Shown: piece by piece, positions 31,505 to 43,278 of the stretch
Position numbering within the stretch: the stretch's first letter is position 1
Layout of the letters: each line of letters begins with the position of its first letter
Assembly (NCBI GenBank): GCA_914767715.1
Contig: OU612070.1
Location: forward strand, 14,089,501 to 14,153,500
DNA length: 64,000 nt
Origin: Membranipora membranacea
Lineage: Eukaryota; Bryozoa; Gymnolaemata; Cheilostomatida; Membraniporidae
Reading direction: 5' to 3'
Notes under the pieces: model-generated
Seen by the model: only the letters and a program-made list of their open reading frames with translations
Told to the model about the DNA's origin: nothing
Database searches by the model: none
Made by a program: the position numbers and the translations under genes

Positions 31505-31692
31505 TAATATATATCAATCAATCACAAGCATACTGTAAAAATTTTTCTCCCAACTGATTATCATTTCTGTCCATATCTATAAATATTTTTCTTTCGTTTT
31601 TGTTTTGTTTATGAGGTCAAAAAGTTGTTATTTTCCTTTGTTTATGACATACTTATGCATATGAAAACCTCAATAAAAACATTATAATAAAA

Positions 31693-32083
31693 AAATAGAA
31701 AAAAATTTCAATCAAGTTGAAGAAATCGGTAAACAAGCAAATGATGATGCAATAATAATATCAAAAAGTTATTTGAAGTTGAATGTAGCTTAACATATCA
31801 AAATTCAATATTAATGGGAATGTGATTGAGTAAGCTTCAAGTCTGGTGATTGCTCTATCTCGTAAAAGTGGAATAAAAAAAACGAGATTGGACACATTAA
31901 ACGCTGTTAATTGTTACATGATACACACACAGATCATAGAGGTATAGACTAGACAAAATGTAGACATTGCTCAAATTATGACTAACCACATACTGGTAGA
32001 AAAAAAGACTGTAACTCATACACTAGAGTCACCGGGGGGGGGGGCAAAAGTCTGCTGTGCGTGCTCATACTAGCACTACAGAA
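31693..32083. other. Spacer between LINE and duplication copy B
   Basis: AT-rich, no coding signal. Contains a run of ten or more G at about 32034-32044. Homology to copy A begins at 32084. Nothing else recognised. Confidence 0.5.
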
Positions 32084-32120
32084 ATCTAATCTATATAAAT
32101 TATGCTTTGTCGAGATCCAT

Positions 32121-35100
32121 CTACGTTAAACCAGTCTTAACCATTTCATGCAATGGTTTATAATATTCCGGGTAATTTTTGAAGAACTGCTGACATTCTT
32201 GAGTGGCATCGCCAGCATTGACGATCGTATGATTGGCTGTTTTGACCCAGCTGTTGATTCTAGACTTTGGATTTTTTTGAACAATACCATAACTACCAGT
32301 CCTTTTTGCATTTGTTTTCCCAGTAGCCTTATTGAGCACTGTTATAACTTCTTCTGGAACTTGCATTCCCAAATCCCTTCAAATGAAAAGAATCAATGGT
32401 CAATTGATGTCAATAAGACACATTTAGTTATAATACCCTGGACAACACTTACATATTACAGTCGATGTACAAGCAGAAGTAACACAACTTTGAAGAAAAA
32501 ATAACTCTTACTAAATCTGTGCATAGACAAGTATTATGCTCAGGATCTCCCATTGATAAATACATCGTAATTTACATGCTAAGACCAGAGACTGATAGTT
32601 TCACTTTGCATATCGAGAGTTTCTGGTGGCACAAAGACTAAATATCCATGTAACCACAATAAATTCCTATAGGAGGAGATCCTAAAGAACTCCGAATTCA
32701 ATGCTTATGTATGGATGATACCTAGTATCAGTCCAGCTTAAGCAACATTACTCAACTAAAAATGAATGTCCGCACACGAAATAAGGCATAACATGCGAGA
32801 TAATATTCTAAATAATTCATGATATACTCACCTATATATTTTCTCAGCAGCTGCTAGAACATCTGTGGCCAGATCCTCGTAATGTAATATGTGAATGTTA
32901 TTTTTCCCTGGCACCTCAAACACTTGACGAAGCTTATTGAGCTCCCAGCATGCAATCTCCAGATGTTTTAATTGGTTGTCCCTGTACCATTGTTCTAGCT
33001 TAGCTCGGGAGAGAAGAGTACCTCGGGGATCTCGGAACTAAAATTTATATTATGGAATGAAAGATTAATGGAAACCCACTGCCTTAAGGTTGAAAATATA
33101 TGCAGGACTAATCATTGAATTAAATAATGGGTCATATGTTCAAATACATCGAAGTTGTCTCCTCCATAATTTCACATCGAGAAAAAAAAGATGATTACCT
33201 GCTGCTTAAGTTTAAAGTGTGGAGTTGGGAACAGTTTTGACACTAATGTGTCAGCAAAAGTACTCTACCCACAAGTGTTCTTGTTGGACACAGCTGTACA
33301 CATAAATACAATTTATGTGTTAGCGTACAGCTATTAGCATTAGTTGCCTGATTGTTTTTATCAGACATAAATTGATACAAGTTGACTATATTAAAATCCC
33401 CGATTTAAATTATCTCAAGGGAGAAGAGAAGACAAGTTCAAAGACAATGTGAGCTTGTCTGATTATTGCCTTGGAGTTGTGTATTATGTGTGAAGACATA
33501 GTTGGATCCATCTAATAAATAGCCAAACATCAAACAAAGTTAATAACACAGAGTAAGGGTATATCATCTGTGATAATATGTGGTTATATATCCAGTGACA
33601 GCCAAGATATATGAAGTATATGAAGTAAGGCTCTCAGATATATATCCAACAAGCAGCAACTCACTGCATCCACACAATACTTACGGCATGTACTATTTCC
33701 ATATCAGTACCAAGCTGTATAAACTTGTCAATATTTTCAGCGTTTATCATGCGAGTTGTCTTCGCGGCCACTAATGGTGCAATCAGGCATTTCTCCTCTA
33801 TGAATGGGCTGCACGTAAAAGGAGCTGCAAAAAAACACACAAATCAGTACAATTATGGAGAAACAATTTTTACTATTTTGTTGACAAACGGAGTCTCGGG
33901 TCTTATCACAATATTGATATCTCATTTATTTTGGTCCTTAATATGTTGAAAGAAAGAAAAAGTTTCCCAATGCTGAAAAACTTTTTGTGTGTTGTGAAGT
34001 CAACAAAAGAACATAATTTATATTATTACAACCAAATGGGTTATTCAGTTGAAAGGAAGTTTTTTAAACATCACTGTCTGTTTGACAAATTTTTACCTGA
34101 GCTACTAGCAACTGCCTTTTTACATTGAGCGTACTCTTCGAGACCTCTATTGTGTTCTCCCCATTCCGGATAACGGCTAAGCCATATACCTGGTAAATCT
34201 GTGGCTCTGCACTCAAACCACAAAGGGTATATCTGCAGAGAGAAAAAAGTATATCTACAGTAGGAGAAGAGAATATCTGCAGACAGAGAAGGGTATAACT
34301 GCAGATTGAAAATGGTATGTCTACAGATAGGAGAGAGTATATCTACAGATCGAAAGAGTATATCTGCAGACAGAGAAAGGGAGACAACAACACAAAAAAT
34401 CTGATAATAAATATGACTATAGATGCTGGCTATAAAACTCAGTTGTGTCCTTACAGTTTTTGATCATACAAAGATTATACTATCTATTTTAATACAAATG
34501 TCATTACATAGCCTTAATATCAGCAGTTATCCATTATTATTACTGCTTACTTCTTTCACTATTATAGTTTCTTTTTTCTTTTTTTCTTCTGCTTTGACAT
34601 TCATTTAATTCATCAGTTGCTAAATCATTCAATGATTTCCCAGTTTCTTTTTGCTTAATGACCAAACTCTCCTGTTATAAGCGAGGAGTATTTAAATATC
34701 TTCTTTCACGATTGTAGTTTCTTTTTCTTCTTATTTTGTCTTTTATTCTTTTGTTTTGGCACTCAATGTAAAATATTTTCCTCAAAATGATTTAAATTTC
34801 CAAACAAAGTATTTGAAAAAACATACCCTCTCAAGGAACGCCTTACTCCGATCTTCTTCATTAGCCAGACTCTTCTCCACACCCTGCCACACCAAATGAT
34901 ATGACGAGGCTGGCTCAAATACATACAGAGCACCCGGATACTCACTGAACATAACAGAGGCAAATGTACTACCTGCGCGGTAATGTGCCACTACAGCAAC
35001 GTTCTTATGAGATTTCCTTGGCTCAAACTGAAATAAAAGGACAGTCATGACATTTCTGTAACAACATTTTACACTATAAACATAAAATTACTTATTTATA

Positions 35101-38100
35101 TGTTCATGGTTCACACACAGGCAATGATGAGGGCTAATACCATTTAGACAAGCAGTTTTACATTTAGTGGGATGATGTGATACTAACTTTACATGATCAG
35201 CTATTCTAATGCAATCATTAAGAATTATCAGCACAAATCACAATTTCAATGCGGTACAGATTGACCAGGCCACTATGTAAGCTGATTTGGGCGCTCTATC
35301 TTCATTATGTTGATATTATCAGCTGCAAATTAAAATTTCCTCCCATCACAGGGTAGAAGGGTGCAGTTTGTAAGTCCTAAGATTTGGAAGCAAGAAGCAC
35401 ACAGAGTTTCTGAGAATTAATGCGAGCTCCAACGTACAGATAATGTACAATTGTCTACAATCATATGTAGGGAACGGGTAACAAAAATCAGGACAGGATC
35501 AGGTTTTCAAGTTTCGGACCTGGCTGAGGCTGACATGTGTAAGCGTATATCATTTTAACATAGAATCAGTTATACTACGGAAGGAACACAAAGAAGCTAT
35601 CCTTAACCGCTGAGCTACATAACATTATGTTGCACTGAGAGCACACCATTCATGTAGTCTGATGGAGCTGAAAGGTAGAAAAAAATACAGCAAAATCTAT
35701 CAAATCAAGATTGATTTTTGTAACATATGCTTAGGAAAATCACTTCTTATAAACCAGTTAATCTTTGTCTTTTTTTCTATTGTATTATTTATAATATTTT
35801 ATGATTTAAATGACAAACTTGGATGAACATTGTTGAGATGATAATTGACACCGGTGCTGAATCAATGCAAATTTTTATCCTAATACATGTAGTTTTTAAG
35901 ATAAGCCTAATTCAGCTCTTTTTTCCTATACTGCGTGGGTTAAAAAGTACCCCACTGGCGAGAGGACAACTCCGAACATAGGCTCAATACAAGCTCAGAC
36001 AACTGTCTATAAGAGCTGACTCTAATGGTAGAATAAGCATAGAGGGATGTTGATTTGGGATTACCTGTAGAGTGAGTGAGTTCTCCTTCAGGGATTGTGT
36101 AGAGAAGACCAGGGCTCCATACTTATGTATACATGTGTCAACAGGTCTACTCCAACCTAATGATGAGCTACATAGACACATATTGGGCTGCTACAATAAA
36201 TAACACAGAGCCACAAGAGTTATCCCGCCATAAGAAACTGGGAGACAACTTTTAAAAACTTATCATCAAGCCTTAGATATTCAAAGCGGAGTATGTACAA
36301 TATATCTTTGATTGTTAGCGTTGAAAACCAAAATTTCAATTGTGATAATAAACACTGATAATATGAGCATGCATTGTATACTTAAGGGTAGCCATATCTC
36401 AAAGGCCCCTTTTTTTATTTGTTTCAACACAAAACAAAAAAGGAGCCTTTGAGATATGGCTAATTAAGAGCACTTACCAGCATAATTGAGTAGGGAGTTT
36501 TCTCCTCATGACACTTCTTGATACATTCCATATCTGAGCTCACTACTGACTGTGATTTGACAAAAGCTAGATCTTTATCCTTCAAGCTGAGATCCGTAAA
36601 GCAACCAATAAAATGATCTCTCAATTCTGTGACGTTACCTGTTGTAAAAAAAGTAAAAGAAGACGGTTCATTTAAACAAACATAAAACATTAAGCGTTAG
36701 AATACAGTGGTTTATTAAAGACCCCGCAATTTTTATAGTTGAAGATGCATTCAATAATTAGATCTACAAACATGTTCTGAACAACGGTGATAGAACTTGT
36801 CTATCTTGAAAATGGCGCGAATATTCTGAGTCGATCTAACCTGGTGCTTTGTCAGATAGCTGAGTCTCCCGCTCTACAATACACCGACGCTGGGCGTGTC
36901 TATCACCCGCACATCCTCTGTACCTGCTCCTCAGATGGTTCTGTGCTAACTTATCTCTACCATAAGACGTCCACAGAGTCCACGACTGATCACCGTCTAT
37001 CTCATCTGAGTAAATATGATGGAAAGATTAATTGAGCTCATGCTCTGTTAATTTTCAAATCAACTATTACTACCCATAACCTATCATTTTAGTTTTGAGT
37101 TCAACATGGAAGCAATCACAACACTTCCAGTTGTCTGAGGATCAAACTTTCAGCAAGTGATGAAAGACAAAAGGAAACATACTCCCCAACAGGTTAAAAA
37201 AGTACACAGGACTAATCAACAGATTCATGGAACTAAATATTGGGAAATGAGTTGACACACTTCGAAGTTGTCTCCCATATAATTCCATATATCAGAATAA
37301 AGACGATTCGCTGCTGTTTCGGTTTAAAGTAATTGAACAGTTGTAATTTATAAGTACATGAACCGGTAATGATACAGCATGTTTGTCATATGGTAAAGAT
37401 GATATACCTGCTTTGAAGAACAGCCATCTATCTTTACCCCCACACATGGCGCTTTTATCGCCTGCACAGGGTACATCACACATTGCATCCTCATCCAACC
37501 AGCTGGTGCCGTGCTGATGCATACAATAACAAGTATCACCATTGAATAACGCTCCATATTGGCATCCTTTGGTTGAGCAAAACAGATGGCAAACCTGATA
37601 AGATGAATAGATAGCATATCAGGGTTTGATATTTCAAAAGGACTATTGCTATGTCACAAATTCCAGAGAAATCAAATTACTTTCCTCAATATTATTCTAA
37701 ATACGGAATCACATAGCTATGCCAATACACAGATACTATTCCAATGCCATCTCGATTTTTTGCTTATTATAACTTATTAGGGTGGAGCAAGGTTTAATCG
37801 CGTAGTGTGACATAAAATTGCTGGACTTGCCAAATGACTGTATTAGTTACAGGTACAGCTACCTATCATGACAAACACAGTCAGCTCAAAACCTTAATAT
37901 TAAATTACATACAGAAAAATTATCCGTTCCTCAAAGTTTCATATGTACTATGGAGAGATTGTTACTATTCCTTCCTCCTACCACCACAAAATAATCAAAT
38001 ACAGTGTAAGCTGGTTCATTCAGACTTTATAATTAAGATCTCCTGTTTATTCAGACGAGGAAAATTTGTCCCTTCAGCCAGATCTCAATGCATCCCAATG

Positions 38101-40249
38101 TCACTTAATTCAGACTCTGCTTAATTAGGACAAATTTTTGTGGTCCCCAGTGGTTTGAATTAAGTGAACTGCACTGTATTGAACTCACCTTCATAGTCAT
38201 GTCATGTATTTTCTCCATTTTGGCGACAAGTGCTGATTGAGCAGAAGGCTCCTGACATGACATGATGCGCGGCAGAGTCTCCAAGTCAAATTTACTGTGT
38301 CTGGCAGCAGGCTTCTTAATAATTACCTCTACAGTCACATTCTCAGCAGATGGAACAGCTTTCTCAAAATGTGAGAAAATGGCGTAAGCTGCAAGATATT
38401 GAACAACATTGAATTGATGTTATGGAGAGTCACCGTTGATATGAATTCATGGATCAGTGGTAAATTACACAGTATGGCTATTTGTTGAAAAATTTCATCA
38501 GTATATAACTTTGGGTCAGTAATTGGATCTAGCCGAAATTCTAGCAGCTTTAGCGTTATACATTGACTGGACGTCTCAGTAAAAACCTTTAAAAACACAA
38601 GCAAGCTATTTGACAAATGTTTACAAGGGGTCGGCTGTAGCATTACTGAACTTTTGGACCAATCAAAGATGCGATATTGTTTCCACCAATCATACATAAA
38701 TTGTCATTGCCATTGAGTGTGATCATTTTGCAATAGAAAGCTAACAAGATGGCTTTTTCATTCTCTTGCTTATCTAATCTTAATAATATTTGGCTATCAA
38801 ATATTTAATGCGGGGAAAGTGGCTAAATAGTGAACATGTTATTGAGCAAACACAATTGTTGCATAAAATACGAGCATGTCTACCATACTATAAAAAATGT
38901 GAACAAAGCAACCAAACAAAAAACAATGAGCAAGTACTTACTTGGGGATGTAAATTTTTACTTTGATTCCTTTGATGTGATAAGAATTTAGATCGAGCAT
39001 GTAATTCAGGAAACGGTAACATCAGTACCTTTAACAGTGTATGTATTCTTATGACCAGTGTTATTACTTTTATCCAGCAGCAAGTAAGTTTTATGTTAGT
39101 TGTATGTTTAGTGCTTTCACCACCAATCTTGTGATTTCATAAGCCATGACTTGATGACATGTTTCAACCAGCACCCAAGGCCGCGTTTCGCTGGGTAGCG
39201 GCTCGGCTCGGCCACGAGGGTTACCCTAAATCTCAGGCACTCCTGTAGACTTATCACATTATAACCTTAATAGAGGTACAATCTCAACATCTATATAATT
39301 CCAACTAAGGAAATCTATTATTTGTATGCAGAACCATCCTGTAAGCATAGCTATTAATTTTGAATGCCATAATTTAATTTAATTTGATAATTTGCTAATG
39401 GCTAAATTAAATTTTTTTTGCATATAACCATGACACACGTTCTTACTAATTTCCCCATCAAATGTCTAATAAAACTCCATTTTGGCCGTCATTAAGGTTA
39501 CAAAAATAATGTTCTACATAGTCTGAGCCACCCCCTTAATGACCGACTACGGCCGCGATCGCCATCCCGAACGCTTTTAAGGTCTGGCTGTGGATTGGAT
39601 TATAAAAAACCACAGCCAAACATCAGAATAAATTCAACCGTATGACTGGAAATAAAACTGAACCTAATTATGATGAAGTTTTCAGCATTGGGCAAAGTTT
39701 AATAGTAAATGAAAGAAATCTTATCTTAAATTTTGACTCGAAATGGGAAAATCTTCTCTTCAGGTTTCATTCAAATGGACAAATCTTTTCTTCTAAACTC
39801 TAAACCACCCAATCTTCAGTAAAATATGCAGGGAACCCAATGTAAGACACCTAAATCAACACATTAGTTATACTCACATTTCACTGACTCTTTTTGCTGA
39901 ATAAGAGGCTGTGACAGTGCTCTTGCTGAACCCCGGTCTTTCATCAGATTTGGGGTAATGACATATGTGATCAGTATAAGAGTACAAAGAACTACAACTC
40001 CACAAAATCTGCGTAATTGGGGACGGTAGCAACAAACGCTGAAAGTAAAACCAAATAGATAGTTGTCATCTGATCCTGAATAAGTTCAGTAAAAATAGAA
40101 CTGCTCATAGTGTGTCACAGCTAATCATGTAAGAATTGATGTAATCTTTTTTCTAAATCTCTCTCTCCCTTCTATTCTTGTTATCCATACATACTAATTC
40201 ACAATGTTTAAAGAGTCAAAAATACTCACACAGGGCAGCTTCGAGACAT
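32121..40249 (-). CDS. WSC-domain carbohydrate sulfotransferase, copy B (11 exons, 596 aa)
   Basis: Paralogue of 345-9163 with the same exon plan: 40230-40249, 39878-40038, 38189-38388, 37408-37594, 36478-36638, 36065-36187, 34827-35027, 34097-34232, 33685-33824, 32832-33037, 32121-32376 (minus strand). Total 1791 nt; exon 8 is 3 nt longer than in A (SRYPEWGEHNRG against SRYPQWGVNRG). No stop or frameshift was found, and all splice sites are GT-AG. The membrane anchor, both WSC modules, HYRAGSTF, VFEPASSYHL, FRDPRG and HYEDLA are all retained. Substitutions are scattered and mostly mild (for example MWQGVNKS to VWQGVEKS). Both copies therefore look functional and recently duplicated. Same expected role: PAPS-dependent glycan sulfation in the Golgi lumen; acceptor unknown. 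Confidence 0.87.
34227..34381 (-). repeat. 22-bp tandem repeat of 3' splice-site motifs (copy B)
   Basis: Same seven-unit array as 2744-2897. The last unit again contains the acceptor of exon 8 (exon begins at 34232 on the minus strand). Every unit keeps CTGCAG or CTGTAG. Confidence 0.8.
36390..36461. mobile_element. Short inverted-repeat insertion (copy B)
   Basis: Counterpart of 4770-4841 with the same AGCCATATCTCAAAGGC arms; the left direct repeat reads TTAAGGG here. Confidence 0.6.
38000..38178. mobile_element. Tc1/mariner- or pogo-like MITE (copy B)
   Basis: Counterpart of 6380-6558, beginning TACAGTG and ending CACTGTA, adjacent to the donor of exon 3. Confidence 0.55.
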
Positions 40250-40361
40250 GGTGATGATTTAGTTGATTATTATTCTTGGCACCGAGAACAGCTCATACAT
40301 GTGGTTCAATATGAACACTATCATAGCCGAACATTACCATACATCCATGGGGTAGAGTAGA
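40250..40361 (-). promoter_or_regulatory. 5' leader of sulfotransferase copy B with short upstream ORFs
   Basis: Same layout as copy A: TTTTTTTTCAG acceptor at 40362, small upstream ORF starting ATGGATG, then a second one, before the true ATG at 40247-40249. Confidence 0.5.
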
Positions 40362-40678
40362 CTGAAAAAAAAGAGATATATTAATTATCCATGATCAACT
40401 AATTGAAATGAAATCAAATGCTGAATATTTACCTATTTATCTGGACAAGCTTTAATGGTGGTTTCCTTCCCTTACAACTTACTCCAGGTTTGTCCCACTC
40501 CCACACTCTTTGGACAAAGCATCAACATAGCAGTGCCAATTTATGTAAAAATTAGTAGTACATTTTACATGACAAGCTGAAAGCAGATCAGATCACCAAC
40601 CAAAAATGCTTGTCCAGAAAAATAGCTGCTTGTAAAATATATATTTGTCCATATTGATAGTATTCGCAAGGAGGAAGA

Positions 40679-40722
<44 letters not shown>

Positions 40723-40864
40723 TATGTTACTTCTCCCGTCCTTGTAGTCTACTTTTTGGTTTGAGCAAAGAGTTACCCTGTAACTCCAGATTCCTCGACT
40801 TGAGGCTTGGTTTGAGTGAGAAATCAAAAATGAATTGTTTGTTACTCTCAGTGAGACCATAGAG

Positions 40865-40994
40865 CACAGGTCTACTCCAAAACCTGGGATATTGGCAATG
40901 TTTGACTGCCCAAGAGGGGCAGTTAAACCAGGGAGAATGGAATTCCATTCTCCCTGGTCAAACATTAGTCAGGTTTTGGAGTAGTAGACCTGTG
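40865..40994. mobile_element. CACAG-type hAT-like MITE (copy B) carrying a nested palindrome
   Basis: Same ends as 17833-17927. CCATAGAG on both sides (40857-40864 and 40995-41002) is a perfect 8-bp target-site duplication. The interior is longer than in A because a 30-bp palindrome has been inserted at 40928-40957. Confidence 0.85.
40928..40957. repeat. 30-bp perfect palindrome, recent insertion
   Basis: Arm CCAGGGAGAATGGAA followed by its exact reverse complement. Flanks TTAAA (40923-40927) and TCAAA (40958-40962). Copy A shows the empty site with a single TCAAA at 17891-17895, so both insertion and 5-bp duplication (one mismatch) can be read directly. Confidence 0.82.
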
Positions 40995-41582
40995 CCATAG
41001 AGTAAAACTTTATTCCATTCCATTCCTTTCTAATCTCACTCGGAGTGTAGGGGCTCCTCTATCGAGATATATAGTATTGTGTCGATTGTAGTGATCGGTA
41101 CTGTAACTGTGTAGAAATATTTTTTTGAATGTTTCTGGAAGTGTTTAGGTTATGGCAACTGAATAATGTTCTACTGTCAAATATGATTGTCAGATATCGA
41201 GACTCTGAGCAACGTAGGCTTTAGGTGAGAGCAGCGGTGTTATAATGTTATAAGGTATATGGTCAGCAAAGGGTTAGATTGAAGAAAATGAAATGCTTGT
41301 GTGAGACATGTGTTGTCCATCCCACCCACCCGCCAGGGTGCACCCACCATCGCTAGGATGGAGGGTGACCAAATGAGGTCCCATGAGGCGCAGTGCAACC
41401 AGCACACGCCGGCCGGGGGCACAAGTCCCCGGACCCGCGGGGATCCACAATGCAGGGCTAGGTCGATAGACGTCAGTGGGCGTAGTACAGATTTAAGTAA
41501 GGTATCTAATTAGCTTGTTCATACAATATTTATAATACATATTGATACATATTTAGTAGAATGGAGAAAATAAGGATGCAGA

Positions 41583-42485
41583 TTAGAAGACATTGTTAGA
41601 TAGCATGCGATGCTTATAAGCAAACCTAGCTAAATTGGTATTAACACCGGATCGGATTGATCCATGCCGGGTGTTATGGGTATTGCTGAATAGAGGTAGG
41701 AACCTCCTGGGGTCTACTGCAGCCTTGCCGCCAGCTATACGGTTTAGAAGATTTTTGTCGATTAGATTTCGACGGGTTGCTAGGGTGTGCCAGTTTCTAG
41801 CCAGCATAGCATTTGATATTCTTTCATACTTTCTGAAGCCGTATACCCATCTGAAGGCTTTACGATTTATGGATTCTAATCGATCTATTAATTTTCCTTT
41901 GTGGGGGGACCATATATGCGAGGCATATTCAAGAATGGGACGACATATGGTAACATAGGATAAATAACGTGTTTTGCGTCTTGCCTTTTTTAACCTACGC
42001 ATTAGCATGTACAGAGTTTTGGTTCCTTTCTGACACACATGAGTTATGTGGTCAGAGAAGCTGAGGCTGTTGTCAATTGTGACGCCGAGATATTTGATTC
42101 CAGTAACGTTTTTAAGTTGGGAGTTATCCATGGTGTAAGTCACTGGTGGGACTTGAGTTGTATTTCTAGAGATTCTCATCTGTTCACACTTTGAAATATT
42201 AAACTTCATTTGTGAACGATCAGCCCAAGCTTGGATTGAATTGAGGTCATTTTGAAGTTTAATCTGGTCTGAGGGGTTAGTAATTGGGTGGTATAGTAGG
42301 GAATCGTCAGCATACAATTTTAAGGAACTTGAAGTTAGACAGTCAAGCATATCGTTTATGAATATAAGAAACAGTAGAGGGCCTAGGACGCTTCCTTGGG
42401 GGACTCCTGAGGTGACGAGGCGTGTAGCAGACAGTGTGCTATTCACTGATACTGTGTCGGATCGAGAAAGATCACGACAGTTCAC
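41583..42485 (-). pseudogene. Reverse transcriptase, palm to C-terminus
   Basis: A long open frame of about 300 codons: GVPQGSVLGPLLFLIFINDM, catalytic LYADDSLLYHP, KYLGVTIDNSLSFSDHI, RPILEYASHIWSP and RHGSIRSGVNTNLARFAYKH. The catalytic Asp pair is intact, so decay is slight here. The upstream finger/palm part lies at 42958-43151 beyond the solo LTR (VLDFSKAFDVVYH, NPTTVRWIQSWLQDRK) with an apparent 1-nt shift at the junction. Confidence 0.92.
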
Positions 42486-42488
42486 TGC

Positions 42489-42952
42489 TGGCAGAGTTCA
42501 TATGAGATTACTTTATAATACTGAATGCAGTTTTTCGGCAGTTTGATGAATTTATTACTGAACTACACCCTGGGGCAAATGCCCCAGGCAACTGATAAAT
42601 TGCAACGCCAAGTTGTAACTGTCACACGTAACTCCCGATCGTAACTCGTAATTGTAACTGGCAATTGTAACTGGCAATTGTAACTGATTCTTCAGAGCAA
42701 AAGCCACTGTTCTTTATACTGACCTTTATAAATAGGTCGTAAAAATAGAAACAGGTGGGATGATACGTCATTATTTTGATGGCCAACCTCTGCATTTAGA
42801 TGGTAATCAAATGTGCAAAAAATGGAAGTAAATGCGGAAGAGTATAACAATTAATCAGATGAGGACCATGGCAACCATGACAGTGCAATATACAACACCT
42901 AACTTCATGTAGAGTCATGCACCTAGGCGTGTCACATACAGTGTATGTGACA
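42489..42952 (-). mobile_element. Solo LTR (464 bp) inside the reverse transcriptase
   Basis: Plus-strand ends TGGCAG and GTGACA, so TG...CA. ACTGC flanks both sides (42484-42488 and 42953-42957), a perfect 5-bp target-site duplication. On the minus strand CTATTTATAAAGG (near 42735) serves as a TATA box and AATAAATTC (near 42550) as a polyadenylation signal, in the right order for U3-R-U5. Contains an AATTGTAACTGGC tandem repeat. Different from the LTR at 18227. It arose by LTR-LTR recombination of a lost element. Confidence 0.85.
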
Positions 42953-43258
42953 ACTGCACAACTTTCTATCCTGCAGCCAGGATTGAATCCAACGGACCGT
43001 GGTAGGGTTGATTCCAATTGAGGTCAGTTTTGCAATTAATTTAAGGTGATATACAACATCGAAGGCCTTAGAGAAATCTAAGACTACCATGTCTACAGCA
43101 ACATTAGCATCATAGTAGTCAACAAAGTCTGTAACTGTGTGTGTTGAGTAGCTGGGGGATGGTTGTGTAACCAGCGAGGCCTCCTGACTCTAGACATGAT
43201 GAAACAAAGAAAAACTTTCTAACGACTTGCAGTATTAATAAAGGGGTAGAAGTATTAG

Positions 43259-43278
43259 CAATGAACTATAGTTCATTG
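43259..43278. repeat. 20-bp perfect palindrome, CAATGAACTA type
   Basis: CAATGAACTATAGTTCATTG reads the same on both strands. The counterpart in copy A is at 23245-23262, so it predates the duplication. It marks the right limit of detectable duplication. Confidence 0.8.

Larger units (their letters stand above)
26743..31692 (+). mobile_element. Nearly full-length non-LTR retrotransposon with hybrid-binding domain ORF
   Basis: Order on the plus strand: hybrid-binding-domain ORF, coiled-coil ORF, RRM-like ORF1, apurinic-type endonuclease, hAT insertion, linker, reverse transcriptase, C-terminal domain, AT-rich 3' UTR ending in A-rich sequence (AATAAAAACATTATAATAAA). Broken by frameshifts, a deletion just before the catalytic box, and the 677-bp insertion. 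Motifs fit the CR1/Jockey/L2 group. Confidence 0.85.
40362..41017. other. Upstream region of copy B
   Basis: Non-coding. Includes (AT)n at 40682-40724, the uninterrupted counterpart of the 8-kb insertion site near 40790, and the CACAG MITE at 40865-40994. No core promoter identified. Confidence 0.5.
41018..43151 (-). mobile_element. 5'-truncated CR1/Jockey-type non-LTR element, copy B only
   Basis: Sits between ACTTTATT and GGGGATGGTTG, which are contiguous in copy A near 18112-18120. The 3' end (left) is a short GGAAT repeat on the minus strand, a tail type seen in CR1-like elements. The reverse transcriptase is split by a solo LTR. No endonuclease remains. No obvious target-site duplication. 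Confidence 0.85.
32084..43278. repeat. Segmental duplication copy B
   Basis: Direct repeat of 304-23262 after removal of A-specific insertions. Exons are nearly identical; the 161-nt WSC exon gives the same peptide in both copies. B-specific material includes about 33250-33440 in an intron, the palindrome at 40928-40957, and the non-LTR element at 41018-43151. Confidence 0.9.

Noticed and set aside
345-40249. Orthologue of WSCD1/WSCD2 as a firm name
   Set aside because: Domain order agrees but the PAPS-binding motifs look CHST-like, so no gene symbol was assigned.
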